From Nocardia pneumoniae NBRC 100136 (GTDB taxonomy: Bacteria; Actinomycetota; Actinomycetes; Mycobacteriales; Mycobacteriaceae), in assembly GCF_000308755.1 (NCBI RefSeq), contig NZ_BAGF01000049.1, forward strand, positions 1 to 64,000: a stretch of 64,000 nucleotides of DNA. Direction: 5' to 3'. Positions 43,557 to 52,885 of this stretch are shown here, one piece after another. The position numbers and the translations under genes were made by a program. The notes below the pieces were generated by a model. That model saw nothing but the letters and a program-made list of their open reading frames with translations, did no database searches and had not been told where the DNA came from. Numbering within the stretch: position 1 is the stretch's first letter; each line of letters starts with the position of its first letter.

Positions 43557-43784
43557 GGTGAACCTCCCTGGAGACAGGGTCCATCGTAGGCTTTCCGCCG
43601 CATCCGCTCGGCCGGTTCCGGCACGGCGATCCTCCCCGCGGCGATTCGCCGTCGGTGAGACATCGCACCGCAACACGCCAGGAACGGGGATCTCGCCGTG
43701 ACGGTGCACGGCGCGGCGGCTACGGTTGGGCGTGTCAGGAACCGTCGCCGGGGACGCCCCCGAGGTCCATCGAGGAGCAGCACG

Positions 43785-45218
43785 ATGAGCAGTCAGACTG
43801 TCGGGAACGGTCGTCACCGGGTGGTGGTGATCGGCTCGGGCTTCGGCGGCCTGTTCGGCACCAAGCACCTCAAGCGCGCCGACGTCGACGTCACGCTGAT
43901 CTCCAAGACCTCGACCCATCTGTTCCAGCCGCTGCTCTATCAGGTCGCGACCGGCATCCTGTCGGTCGGCGAGATCGCGCCCGCCACCCGGCTCGTGCTG
44001 CGCAAGCAGAAGAACGCACAGGTGCTGCTGGGCGAAGTCACCGACATCGACCTGCACAACAAGACGGTGACCTCGCGTCTGCTCGACAAGGACACCGTCA
44101 CCCCGTTCGACAGTCTGATCGTCGCGACCGGCGCGCAGCAGTCCTACTTCGGCAACGACCGGTTCGCCACCTTCGCGCCCGGCATGAAGACCATCGACGA
44201 CGCGCTGGAGTTGCGCGGACGGATCCTCGGCGCGTTCGAGCAGGCCGAGCTGGCCACCACCCAGGAGGAGCGCGACCGGCTGCTGACGTTCGTCATCGTC
44301 GGCGCGGGCCCGACCGGTGTCGAGTTGGCCGGTCAGATCGCCGAACTCTCCGATCGCACCCTGGAGGGCACCTTCCACAACATCGATCCGCGCGACGCGC
44401 GCGTGGTGCTGATCGAGGGCGCGGGCGCGGTGCTCGGGCCGATGGGGCCGAAGCTCGGCGGCAAAGCCGAACGACGGCTGACGAAGATGGGCGTGGAGAT
44501 CCAGCTCAACGCGATGGTCATCGATGTCGACGCCTTCGGCGTCACGGTGAAGGACTCCGACGGCACCGTCCGCCGCATCGAGTCGGCGTGCAAGGTGTGG
44601 TCGGCGGGCGTGCAGGCCAGCCCGCTGGGCAAGATGATCGCCGAGCAGTCCGACGGGACCGAGGTCGACCGCGCGGGCCGGGTCGTGGTCGAGCCGGACC
44701 TGACCGTCAAGGGCCACCCGAACGTGTTCGTGGTCGGCGATCTGATGTCGGTGCCGAACGTGCCCGGTCAAGCGCAGGGCGCCATCCAGGGCGCGACCTA
44801 CGCGGCCAAGCAGATCAAGGCGGGCCTGAAAGGTCAGTCGCCGCAGGAGCGCAAGCCGTTCAAGTACTTCAACAAGGGCAGCATGGCCACCATCTCGCGG
44901 TTCAGCGCCGTGTGCCAGGTGGGCAAGCTGGAGTTCGGCGGGTTCATCGCGTGGCTGGCCTGGCTGGCGTTGCACCTGTACTACCTGGTCGGGTATCGCA
45001 GCCGGATCATCACCGTGATCCAGTGGTTCGTCACCTTCCTCGGCCGCAGTCGCGGACAGATGGCGGCCACCGAGCAGTGGGTGTTCGCGCGACTGGCCCT
45101 GGAGGCCATCAGTACGGGCGACGACGAGGACGCCGAACAGCTGGCCGCCGCGCTCGGCGCCTCCACCAACAGCCGGGCGGCGGTGGACAGGGCCAGCACC
45201 AACGTCAAAGCGGGTTAA
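43785..45218 (+). CDS. ndh: Type II NADH:quinone dehydrogenase (NDH-2)
   Basis: This is a 477-residue single-subunit flavoprotein that passes electrons from NADH to menaquinone without pumping protons. It has the FAD loop VVIGSGFGG near residue 18, THLFQPLLYQVATG (quinone-site region), the NADH loop VIVGAGPTGVE near 185 and VVGDLM near 320. The hydrophobic C-terminal part (FIAWLAWLALHLYYLVGYRS) attaches it to the membrane. ATG 43785 follows GAGGAG; a longer in-frame opening at 43698 encodes an Arg-rich random-looking leader. Confidence 0.93.
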   Translation: MSSQTVGNGRHRVVVIGSGFGGLFGTKHLKRADVDVTLISKTSTHLFQPLLYQVATGILSVGEIAPATRLVLRKQKNAQVLLGEVTDIDLHNKTVTSRLLDKDTVTPFDSLIVATGAQQSYFGNDRFATFAPGMKTIDDALELRGRILGAFEQAELATTQEERDRLLTFVIVGAGPTGVELAGQIAELSDRTLEGTFHNIDPRDARVVLIEGAGAVLGPMGPKLGGKAERRLTKMGVEIQLNAMVIDVDAFGVTVKDSDGTVRRIESACKVWSAGVQASPLGKMIAEQSDGTEVDRAGRVVVEPDLTVKGHPNVFVVGDLMSVPNVPGQAQGAIQGATYAAKQIKAGLKGQSPQERKPFKYFNKGSMATISRFSAVCQVGKLEFGGFIAWLAWLALHLYYLVGYRSRIITVIQWFVTFLGRSRGQMAATEQWVFARLALEAISTGDDEDAEQLAAALGASTNSRAAVDRASTNVKAG

Positions 45219-45333
45219 CTAGCAAACACACAGTTATTTCAATTCGTGCTGTGACAGCGCACCCGACCAATCCAGGTCGCCAGCGAATCCGAATGTGGGG
45301 CGTCGAAGTCTCCTTCCGGATGAAAGGTGATCT

Positions 45334-46194
45334 ATGGGCACAGGCAAGCACAGAGCAGCCGACCCGCGTCGACAGAAGATGGGCTCGGTTGTCCTAGCGG
45401 GCGCGATTCCCTTGGTGGTCGCGCTGGTGGGGACCGGAACCGCGAACGCCGATCCGGTCCCTGCGGCCCCGACCGACCAGCAGACCGGCCACACCGATCA
45501 GTCGGAGCAGTGGCCCGCGGCCGAAGCGCCGAATGTGCGTCCGTACGAGGGCCTGCATATTCCGGAGGACGTGCTGAGCTCGCTGCAATGGGCGCGGCCG
45601 ATGCCGGAGAAGAAATACCTGGCCCCAGTAGAGACGCTGCACCTGCCGGTTCCGGTCGCCCCGGTGCCGCCGATCGCGCCGCCGCCGGGAAAGTTGCGCT
45701 TCGGTGACGTGCAAGTCGACGCACCGGAGTGGCTCTACCGGGAGCAGGCGATCCAGCTCAACGACGGCGCCGCGCAAGCCGAGGCCACAATGGCGACATT
45801 CCTGGACTCGGTCGGCATGGAACGCACCCGATCAGACCGCATCGCGGGCCAGACCGTGGGTGCCGCGGCGATCGGTGCGGCCGCGGGAGCGGCGTTCGCA
45901 AGCCCGTTCGCCCTGTTCGGGGCCGCCATGGGCGGTGCGATCGGCGGGGCCATCGGCCTGCCGTTCGCGCCGATCGGCCTCGCCGCGGGCCCGATGGGTG
46001 CCGCTTACGGCGCGGCCCTCATGGCCGTTCCGCTCGCGGCCATCGGCGCGGGCGTCGGTGCGACGCTCGGTGCGGTGCACGCCTTCAGCGCGCCCCCGCA
46101 GGCCCTCAGCACACCTCCGGAGTCCGCCGACACTCCACCGGAGCAGGCCCACACCCCTGAGGTCGGTCCGGCCACGGAGGTGGCCAACGGTTGA
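45334..46194 (+). CDS. Secreted or membrane-associated protein with Gly/Ala-rich hydrophobic domain
   Basis: The 286-residue protein has an N-terminal signal peptide (hydrophobic core about residues 17-34, ending TANADP). A Pro-rich middle follows, and then a Gly/Ala-rich hydrophobic region (about residues 165-250) with glycine-zipper repeats such as AAIGAAAGAAFASPF and GAAMGGAIGGAIG. Such regions insert into membranes or self-associate. It ends in a Pro/Thr-rich tail and is followed by a strong terminator. Similar proteins of unknown role are common in Nocardia, as far as I recall. Confidence 0.75.
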   Translation: MGTGKHRAADPRRQKMGSVVLAGAIPLVVALVGTGTANADPVPAAPTDQQTGHTDQSEQWPAAEAPNVRPYEGLHIPEDVLSSLQWARPMPEKKYLAPVETLHLPVPVAPVPPIAPPPGKLRFGDVQVDAPEWLYREQAIQLNDGAAQAEATMATFLDSVGMERTRSDRIAGQTVGAAAIGAAAGAAFASPFALFGAAMGGAIGGAIGLPFAPIGLAAGPMGAAYGAALMAVPLAAIGAGVGATLGAVHAFSAPPQALSTPPESADTPPEQAHTPEVGPATEVANG

Positions 46195-46222
46195 CAGGAC
46201 CGGCGCAGTCCAGGGAGAAACC

Positions 46223-46270
46223 GAAAGGGTGGGAACCCGACGACACTGGCGGGCTCCCACCCTTTCTCTT
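46223..46270 (+). terminator. Rho-independent terminator
   Basis: A 12-bp stem (46223-46234 with 46255-46266) is extended inward by CCCG/CGGG and followed by a pyrimidine-rich CTTTCT run. It is a clear intrinsic terminator 28 bases after the secreted protein gene. Confidence 0.85.
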
Positions 46271-46416
46271 TCTCCCGTCCAAGGCCGGATTACACCCGTC
46301 CTGGGCGAATTCCACAGGACCGGTACGAGAGTGTTCGTTACGACTCCCGATGAAAGCTGTGACGTATCGCTGCCCCGGCAACGGGAACACAGCATGAGAA
46401 AAGGCTCGGCGAGGAC

Positions 46417-47073
46417 TCACTCGGAGACGGCGAGCAGCGACCCGGTGCGAGTGAACAGGCTGCCCCCGGCCGCGAGCGGCAGCCGGGTCTGTGTCAAACC
46501 CGTTGTGGCTGCCGGACGTCCGTCGGGATAGACGAGTTCGCTCTCCACTGCGCGTGGAGCGGCCAGCGCGTCGTCGGCCGATGTGCCCGCGCCCAGTTCG
46601 AGACGATGGCGCAGCAACGGGGTGTCGTCCACGTCCGCGATCAGATCTCCCCGCCAGCGGCCCGAATCCTCACCGGTGCGGCCGATCTGGACACGTTCGC
46701 GCATGCGCAGCCGGGCATCGGAGGCCAGCCGGATCGTGGTGACGGTGTGGTGCCGGGCGGCGCCCGCGACGATCATCGGCTCGGGATCGAAATCCAGCGC
46801 TCCGCCGCTGCCTACTTCGAGGCGCCACCGCGCGAACGACAGCGACGTCGTCGCGCCGGGCAACGCCAGGGTCGCCGCGGCGGAGCGCACCACCAGTTCC
46901 GCGCCCGGCGCGACCACGATCACGATGTCGAGTTCGTCACCGCCGAGCGGCGTGGCGGCGGTGCCGATCAGATGAACCGTCCGCGGACCGGTGCGGCGAG
47001 CCGACAGCCCACCGCTGGCGTGGATCTCCGGGAGCGCCGCGGCGGTGGCGACTATCCGTACCTCGGTGCGCAA
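46417..47073 (-). CDS. ureD: Urease accessory protein UreD
   Basis: The 218-residue protein shows the UreD/UreH pattern: LIGTAATPLGGDELDIVI (residues 35-52), ELVVRSAAATLALPG and DARLRMRERVQIGR. UreD with UreF and UreG forms the complex that loads nickel into apo-urease. It starts at a rare TTG (47073), nine bases after the ureG stop, so translation is probably coupled. It is shorter than enterobacterial UreD (about 270) but like the mycobacterial form. Confidence 0.88.
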   Translation of the reverse strand: MRTEVRIVATAAALPEIHASGGLSARRTGPRTVHLIGTAATPLGGDELDIVIVVAPGAELVVRSAAATLALPGATTSLSFARWRLEVGSGGALDFDPEPMIVAGAARHHTVTTIRLASDARLRMRERVQIGRTGEDSGRWRGDLIADVDDTPLLRHRLELGAGTSADDALAAPRAVESELVYPDGRPAATTGLTQTRLPLAAGGSLFTRTGSLLAVSE

Positions 47074-47082
47074 CAGTGGAAC

Positions 47083-47802
47083 TCAGTGCGCGACAGCGGA
47101 TTCGCCGGTGCCCGCCCGATCCTGCTCGGCGATCGCGCGTAGTTGCTCGCGCACCCAGTTCAGCACCGGCGTCGCCGCCGGGTCCTCGGTGAGCGAGACC
47201 AGCACGGTCGGGCGGCCGGCACGTACCCGAGCCGCGTCGCGTTCCATCACGCCCAGGTCCGCGCCGACCAGCGGCGCGAGATCGGTCTTGTTGACCACCA
47301 GTAGATCCGAGAAGGTCACGCCGGGGCCGCCTTTGCGCGGTACCTTGTCGCCGCCCGCCACGTCCACGACGAAGATCTGCACGTCGATCAGTCCAGAGGA
47401 GAAGGTCGCGGTGAGATTGTCCCCGCCGGATTCGACGAGGATCAGATCCAGCGGCGGGTTGGCGGCGACCAGATCGTCGATGGCGTCGAGATTGGCGGTG
47501 ATGTCGTCGCGGATGGCGGTGTGCGGGCAGCCGCCGGTCTGCACGGCCGCGATCCGCTGGTCGGGCAGTACCGCATGCCTGCGCAGGAAATCGGCGTCCT
47601 CGGTGGTGTAGATGTCGTTGGTCAGCACGGCCAGCGACAGCTCGTCGCGCAGTTGCCTGCACAGCGCGGCCACCAAAGCGGTTTTGCCGGAGCCGACCGG
47701 GCCGCCGATGCCGATGCGCAGCGCCTCACCGGGGGTCCGGGTCCGCTTGGGGCGATCGTGACCGTGGTCGTGCGGCTCGCCGTCGATCAGGTGCGGGGGC
47801 AT
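47083..47802 (-). CDS. ureG: Urease accessory GTPase UreG
   Basis: The 239-residue SIMIBI GTPase has the P-loop [11 protein letters not shown] near residue 32 and the nickel-binding Cys-Pro-His in [11 protein letters not shown]. It also has [12 protein letters not shown] and the NKTDLAPL guanine motif. A His-rich N-terminus (HDHGHD) could also bind nickel. It drives nickel delivery to urease by GTP hydrolysis. It is the middle gene of ureF-ureG-ureD, 27 bases after ureF. Confidence 0.93.
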   Translation of the reverse strand: MPPHLIDGEPHDHGHDRPKRTRTPGEALRIGIGGPVGSGKTALVAALCRQLRDELSLAVLTNDIYTTEDADFLRRHAVLPDQRIAAVQTGGCPHTAIRDDITANLDAIDDLVAANPPLDLILVESGGDNLTATFSSGLIDVQIFVVDVAGGDKVPRKGGPGVTFSDLLVVNKTDLAPLVGADLGVMERDAARVRAGRPTVLVSLTEDPAATPVLNWVREQLRAIAEQDRAGTGESAVAH

Positions 47803-47829
47803 GGCGCGGTCTCCTTGACTCGAGGGGCT

Positions 47830-48495
47830 TCAACTGGCGAACAGTGGCATGTCGCGGCGCAGGTGACGCTCGGCGAGCACGTCTTGCAGTGGGTCGGACA
47901 CCGCGGCGAGGCCGGTCACCGCCTCCGCGGCGACCCGGTCGCACAGGTCGGCGAGGCGGATCGTGCATGCGGCGATCGCGGCGGGGTCCAGCGCCAGCAA
48001 GCGCTGGGCGGCGGTCGCCGCGCCGGTGAGCGTGGTGTAGACGACAACGGTCGCGATCTGTCGCGGCGGTACCGCCGCGGCCGCGCCGACCGCACCGAAA
48101 ACCGTGGACAGGTGCGGTGTCGTACCCAATGGCGACCACTCGTGCTCCGGCCACAGCTGTTTGGCCAGACGCAGCAGGCCACGGCCCTGCGCGCGCGAGG
48201 CCGCGCGGGCGCCGGGTGCGGGTGTGCGCGCGTCGGCCTCCGTCTCGGCGCGGGCCGAATCGAGTTCGCCCGCGCACACCGCGGCGGCCAGCGACGCGGC
48301 CACCAGGCCCGTGGTCCGGATCCGGCGGCGCAGATACAGCTCTACCGTCGCCGCGTCGCGGATCAGGCCGGAGGCGATGGCCTCCTCGACTCCGCCGGAG
48401 TGCACGTGCCCGCCGATCGGCAGCCGCGAGTCGGCGAGCGCGAGCACCGTCGTAAGGCTCGACGCAGCCGCATCGCTCGGACCGGATTCACGCAC
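47830..48495 (-). CDS. ureF: Urease accessory protein UreF
   Basis: The 221-residue helical protein carries the UreF signature LALADSRLPIGGHVHSGGVE at residues 17-36. UreF bridges UreD and UreG in the nickel-loading complex. The start is GTG 48495. In mycobacteria and most Nocardia the urease structural gene ureC precedes ureF. Here 71 bases separate it from an unrelated SDR gene on the same strand, and no ureA, ureB or ureC is in the window. Confidence 0.9.
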   Translation of the reverse strand: MRESGPSDAAASSLTTVLALADSRLPIGGHVHSGGVEEAIASGLIRDAATVELYLRRRIRTTGLVAASLAAAVCAGELDSARAETEADARTPAPGARAASRAQGRGLLRLAKQLWPEHEWSPLGTTPHLSTVFGAVGAAAAVPPRQIATVVVYTTLTGAATAAQRLLALDPAAIAACTIRLADLCDRVAAEAVTGLAAVSDPLQDVLAERHLRRDMPLFAS

Positions 48496-48566
48496 TCGTC
48501 GATCCTATGTCCCGGCATGTCGCACAGATGTCCAGGATGTTCCTGCGTCGTTCCGGTTGCGGTGCG

Positions 48567-49469
48567 TCAGCGCCGGAAAGCGCGCTCCATGAATCGCTGG
48601 GCGCGGCCGCGGGTCAGGTCGGTCCACGCCTGGACCGGCGCCGACCACCAGGGGGCGATCTCGCGCGGCTTAGCGGTCACCGCGTGGCAGACCAGGTCGG
48701 CGGCCTCGTCGACGGTGAGCCCGGGAACCCGGCTGAAGTCGGTGGGTGCGCTCATTCTGGTGTGCACCAGCGGCATATAGATCGAGGTGGTCGTGACACC
48801 GTCGGAGGCGACCTCGACCGCGACGCTGCGCAACCACACGTCGAAGGCGGCCTTGGACGCGCCGTATGCCGCCCACCGCGGGGCGGGCGGCACACGCACG
48901 CCCCACGTCGAGATGTTGACGATGTGGCCTCGCCCGCGAGCGCGCATCGCGGGCAGCAGCGTGAGCAGCAGGCGCACCGGACCGAGATAGTTGACATCGA
49001 TGGTGCGCGTGAAATCGTGGAAACGGTCGTAGGACTCGTCGATGGCACGGCGAATCGACTTGCCCGCGTTGTTGATCACCACGTCGAGGTGGCCGTGCTC
49101 GTCGAGCAGTGCGCGGCCGAGGCGTTCGACGGCGTCCATGTCGGTGAGATCGGTGGGATAGGCGTGCGCGACGCCGCCCGCCGCGCTGATCTGCGCGGTC
49201 AACCGGTCGAGTTCCCCGGCGGAGCGGGCGACGAGCAGGACGGTCGCCCCCGCCGCGGCCAGTTTGCGCGCGCTGGCTTTGCCTATCCCGTGCGATGCGC
49301 CGGTGACCAGCACGATCCGGCCGTCGACCGCGGCGCGCAACGCCTCTTCCCGTGGACGCGATGTGGGGTACAGCAGACGCGTCGCCACCCGTTCGGCGAT
49401 CGGCCGCCCGTTGCTCGAAGCCGGGGTCTGGTTCACGAATTCGACTGTAGCCCCGATCAGGCCGATCAC
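48567..49469 (-). CDS. SDR-family oxidoreductase upstream of ureF
   Basis: The 300-residue protein has TGASHGIG near residue 55, NNAG near 132, the catalytic Ser in NISTWGV and the YGASK Tyr/Lys pair. A 45-residue N-terminal extension precedes the fold. The start is GTG 49469, or a later GTG at 49436. It lies just upstream of ureF on the same strand and may be co-transcribed, but there is no known link between SDRs and nickel insertion. Substrate is unknown. Confidence 0.82.
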   Translation of the reverse strand: MIGLIGATVEFVNQTPASSNGRPIAERVATRLLYPTSRPREEALRAAVDGRIVLVTGASHGIGKASARKLAAAGATVLLVARSAGELDRLTAQISAAGGVAHAYPTDLTDMDAVERLGRALLDEHGHLDVVINNAGKSIRRAIDESYDRFHDFTRTIDVNYLGPVRLLLTLLPAMRARGRGHIVNISTWGVRVPPAPRWAAYGASKAAFDVWLRSVAVEVASDGVTTTSIYMPLVHTRMSAPTDFSRVPGLTVDEAADLVCHAVTAKPREIAPWWSAPVQAWTDLTRGRAQRFMERAFRR

Positions 49470-49583
49470 TCCGGGATCGCGGGATCACCCGTTCCGCGAC
49501 CTCTCGGTTGCGGCAAGTCCTGCCGGGTGAGGTAGACGGCGGTGCTCAGGCCGCAGCGTCTCGCGATCGGCGCGCGGTGGAGC

Positions 49584-51056
49584 TCAGCGCCGAGCCGACG
49601 AAGCGAGCCGGGCGATCAGAGCCATCGCCACCAGCGCGGTAGCCCCGACGGCCACCGCGATATGCATTCCGTTGACGAAGGATTCGCGTGCCGACTCGAT
49701 CAGCGCCGCGTCGCCGCCCGCCTTCTGGATGGTCTCGCCGAGCGTGGCCGCGTAGTCGCCGCCGGACCGGAAGATCAGCGCCGCGAGCGAGCCGAGCAGG
49801 GCGAGACCCAGTGCGTTGCCCAACTCGAAGCTGGTCTCCGAGATGCCGACGGCCGACCCGGCCCGCTCCGGCGGCACCGAGGACACCGCCACGTCCGACA
49901 CCAGGGTGAAGGCCAGGCCGTAGCCGACGCCGGCGATGGTGGAGCCGGTCAGATACCACCACAGCCCGCCGTGTACGCCGACGCCGAGCAGCAGCAGACT
50001 GCCGACCGCCGAGGCGAGCAGGGCGAACACGAAAGTGGCGGTGACGCCGAAACGGTGCCCGACCCGCGCGCCGCCCATCGAGCAGACGAACACCGCGATC
50101 GCCATCGGGATGCCGAGCAGCGCCGCGGCCAGCGGCGTGCGCCCGGTCACCGACTGCAGATAGACGCTGGTCAGGTAGCTCAGTCCGGCCAGCGACATCA
50201 TGCCGATCAGGCTGGAGCCGATCGCCACCGAGAACGGGACCCTGGCGAACAACCGCAGGTCGAGCAGTGGTTCGTCGAGCTTGCGCTGTCTGCGGACGAA
50301 GACGGCCGAGAGCACCGCGCCGATCAGCGCGATGACAACGGCGTGCGCATCGATGCCTTCGGTGGCGGCGTGCTTGATGCCGTAGACCACCGGCAGGATG
50401 CCGCCGATGGACAGGGCGACGCTCGGCAAGTCCAGCGGTCCGAGCGCGCCCGCCCGGTGTTCCGGCAGCACGAACGGGCCGAACGCGAGCAGGATCAGCA
50501 GCACCGGGATATTGATGAGAAAAACCGAGCCCCACCAGAACTGGTGCAGCAGCATGCCGCCGATGATCGGTCCGACGGCCGAGCCGCCCGCGAAGAACGC
50601 AGTCCAGACACCGATCGCGGCGGCGCGCTCACGCGCGTCGGGGAACAGGCTGGAGATCAGCGCCAGACTGGACGGCAGCAAGGTCGCTCCCCCGATGCCC
50701 ATCAGCGCCCGCGCCGCGATCAGCACGCCGGCGCTCGGCGCGAACGCCGCGATCACCGACGCGATCCCGAACACCGTGGCGCCCGCCAGCAGGATGGTGC
50801 GCCGCCCGACCCGGTCACCGAGGTTGCCCATGGTGATCAGCAGGCCCGCGATCAGGAATCCGTAGATATCGAGGATCCACAGCTGCTGGTCCGCCGAAGG
50901 GTCGAGGTCGACGGTCAGTGTCGGCAGCGCGAGGAACAGCACCGAGATGTCCATCGACACGAGCAGCACCGGCAGCAGCAGGACCGCCAGGCCCAGCCAG
51001 GCGCGGCGCGAGCCCACGGTGGTCGGCGCCGTCCCCACTGCCCGCACGTCTGTCAT
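49584..51056 (-). CDS. MFS drug-efflux transporter, DHA2 (14-TM) type
   Basis: The 490-residue membrane protein has about 14 hydrophobic helices. MDISVLFLALPTLTVDL near the N-terminus is typical of DHA2 proteins, and GNLGDRVGRRTILL (motif A) lies in the first cytoplasmic loop. Relatives such as SmvA/QacA expel cationic dyes, antiseptics and antibiotics by proton antiport. ATG 51056 follows GAGAGG. The divergent TetR gene and two palindromes in the gap indicate substrate-inducible expression. Confidence 0.88.
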   Translation of the reverse strand: MTDVRAVGTAPTTVGSRRAWLGLAVLLLPVLLVSMDISVLFLALPTLTVDLDPSADQQLWILDIYGFLIAGLLITMGNLGDRVGRRTILLAGATVFGIASVIAAFAPSAGVLIAARALMGIGGATLLPSSLALISSLFPDARERAAAIGVWTAFFAGGSAVGPIIGGMLLHQFWWGSVFLINIPVLLILLAFGPFVLPEHRAGALGPLDLPSVALSIGGILPVVYGIKHAATEGIDAHAVVIALIGAVLSAVFVRRQRKLDEPLLDLRLFARVPFSVAIGSSLIGMMSLAGLSYLTSVYLQSVTGRTPLAAALLGIPMAIAVFVCSMGGARVGHRFGVTATFVFALLASAVGSLLLLGVGVHGGLWWYLTGSTIAGVGYGLAFTLVSDVAVSSVPPERAGSAVGISETSFELGNALGLALLGSLAALIFRSGGDYAATLGETIQKAGGDAALIESARESFVNGMHIAVAVGATALVAMALIARLASSARR

Positions 51057-51077
51057 TCCGAACATCCTCTCGCTGGC

Positions 51078-51112
51078 GCGTACGTCGTACGCATGGCTCG
51101 GGTACAGTGTAC
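51078..51112. promoter_or_regulatory. Two palindromic operators between the MFS and tetR genes
   Basis: GCGTACG-T-CGTACGC (51078-51092) is a perfect 15-base palindrome with a single central base. GTACA-G-TGTAC (51102-51112) is a second, sharing the GTAC core. They lie in the divergent gap and are probably bound by the adjacent TetR protein. Confidence 0.65.
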
Positions 51113-51151
51113 GCTACGCAGTCGGGGCCCCGAATGGAAGCGAGCCGTGGG

Positions 51152-51835
51152 ATGACCGAGATCAAGCTGCACCGCACCGCCATCGTCGACACCGCCATCG
51201 AACTCGCCGATACCGAGGGCCTGGACGCGCTGTCCATGCGGCGCATCGCCGACCGGCTCGGCGTGGGAGCCATGTCGCTGTATCGCCACGTCGCCAACAA
51301 GGACGAACTGCTGGCGTTGATGACCGACGAGGTGGCCCGGCGCAACCCGTACCCCTCGCCGGAAGAACGGTGGACCTGGCGCGACCGGGTCCGCATCGCC
51401 GCCGAGATCGATTGGGCGCTGTACCGGCAACATCCGTGGGTGCTACTCACCTTCGCCACGCCGCGCTACAGCTTCGGCCCGCAGAGCCTGGCCTGCCTGG
51501 CGTGGTTGGTGGACGGCTTCCTGGAGCTCGGCGTGTCCACCCGCGAGGCGACCAGCATGTCCTTCACCGTGTGGAACTACATCTCCGGGGCCACCCTGCC
51601 GGAGATCAGCGCCGAGTTGATGGCGCGCAAGGGCATGAACCCCACCGGCGACAACGGTCTGCGGACACTGCTGAACGGCACGGCCGAGGGGCCGGTCCCG
51701 CCGGTGCTGGCCGATCTCGCGGGCAGCGGGGTCAGCGACCTGACCCAGGAAGAACTGCTGTATGGCGGGCTCGATGCCCTGTGCGACGGGTTCGCGGCAC
51801 GGGCAGCGCGGCGCGAGCGTTTGACCTCTACCTAA
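51152..51835 (+). CDS. TetR-family repressor with TetR_C-type sensor domain
   Basis: The 227-residue regulator has LHRTAIVDTAIELADTEG followed by the HTH LSMRRIADRLGVGAMSLYRH and VANKDELLALM, a pattern typical of TetR proteins related to TetR itself. The C-terminal sensor is helical. ATG 51152 is given; ATG 51134 would add six residues, and neither has a strong ribosome site. It is divergent from the efflux pump and should repress it through the palindromes. It is followed after 48 bases by an oxidoreductase gene that may be co-transcribed. Confidence 0.87.
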   Translation: MTEIKLHRTAIVDTAIELADTEGLDALSMRRIADRLGVGAMSLYRHVANKDELLALMTDEVARRNPYPSPEERWTWRDRVRIAAEIDWALYRQHPWVLLTFATPRYSFGPQSLACLAWLVDGFLELGVSTREATSMSFTVWNYISGATLPEISAELMARKGMNPTGDNGLRTLLNGTAEGPVPPVLADLAGSGVSDLTQEELLYGGLDALCDGFAARAARRERLTST

Positions 51836-51883
51836 CTCGAGGTCGCAGGCTGGTGGGCGACCGCACCACGAACAGGAGTCACC

Positions 51884-52876
51884 GTGCACGCCATTCGCCT
51901 GCATAACTTCGGCCCGGCCGAAAACCTGCGCTACGAGTCCGCATCCGACCCCGAACCCGCTCCAGGCCAGGTCCGCATCGCGGTGTCGGCCGCCGGAGTG
52001 CATCTGGTGGACACCATGCTCCGCCGCGGCGAGCCCGGCCCCTATGCGCTGCCGCAACTGCCCACCATCCCGGGGCGCGAGGTCGCGGGCACCGTGGACC
52101 GAGTCGGCGCGGACGTCGACCCGAGCCTGCTCGGCGCGCGGGTGGTGGCCCACCTCGGCGCAGTGCCCGGCGGTTACGCCGAGCTGGCGGTGACGGAAGT
52201 CGCTCGGCTGCACGAGATTCCAGCGAATCTGGACGCGGCCGAGGCGGTGGCGATGATCGGGACCGGGCGGACCACCATGGGCATTCTGCAGTTCACCCCC
52301 TTGGATTCCGACAGTGTCGCCGTGGTGACGGCCGCCGCGGGCGGCATCGGCACACTGCTGGTGCAATATGCCAAGAACTCCGGAGCGACGGTGATCGGGC
52401 TGGCCGGTGGGCCCGCGAAAGTCGAGCAGGTGCGACGCAACGGCGCCGACCTCGCGGTGGATTACCTGCTGCCGGATTGGCCGGACCGAGTTCGTGCCCA
52501 CATCGGTGATCGAGGGGCGAGCGTGCTGTTCGATTCCGTGGGCGGCGCCGTCGCACGCTCTGGCGTGGACCTGCTCGGCAAAGGCGGGCAGCATGTGGTC
52601 TACGGCCGCTCCGGCCAGTCGAACGACGAAGGCCCGCTGTTGTTCTCAGCCGACGGACTCACCGACCGCGACATCACCTCCGAGTTCGTGGTCGGCCCGC
52701 CGATGCTGGCGCGGGCCGGTGGCGACCTGCGCGTCCTGGAGGAGCGAGCCATGGCCGAAGCGGCCGCCGGTCGGCTGCGCCCCGCGGTGCACCGCTTCCC
52801 GCTGGCTGAGGCGGCCGCCGCACACCGCGCGCTGGAGACGCGCGGAACGACCGGCAAGGTGGTGTTGATTCCCTGA
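51884..52876 (+). CDS. Zinc-free MDR-family (quinone oxidoreductase-like) enzyme
   Basis: The 330-residue NADPH-dependent medium-chain reductase has the GroES-like N-terminal domain with TIPGREVAGTVDRVG and the cofactor motif AAAGGIGTLLVQYAK near residue 150. The Cys/His ligands of zinc alcohol dehydrogenases are missing. Family members reduce quinones or enones. GTG 51884 follows AGGAG. It may be transcribed with the tetR gene ahead of it, suggesting a role in handling the compound that induces the pump (inference). Confidence 0.87.
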   Translation: MHAIRLHNFGPAENLRYESASDPEPAPGQVRIAVSAAGVHLVDTMLRRGEPGPYALPQLPTIPGREVAGTVDRVGADVDPSLLGARVVAHLGAVPGGYAELAVTEVARLHEIPANLDAAEAVAMIGTGRTTMGILQFTPLDSDSVAVVTAAAGGIGTLLVQYAKNSGATVIGLAGGPAKVEQVRRNGADLAVDYLLPDWPDRVRAHIGDRGASVLFDSVGGAVARSGVDLLGKGGQHVVYGRSGQSNDEGPLLFSADGLTDRDITSEFVVGPPMLARAGGDLRVLEERAMAEAAAGRLRPAVHRFPLAEAAAAHRALETRGTTGKVVLIP

Positions 52877-52885
52877 CCGAGGCGC

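Noticed and set aside
43655..45397. A 580-codon frame on the plus strand overlapping ndh
   Set aside because: It is Arg/Gly-rich random-looking sequence in the wrong frame of the clear NDH-2 gene; long shadow frames are normal in such GC-rich DNA.
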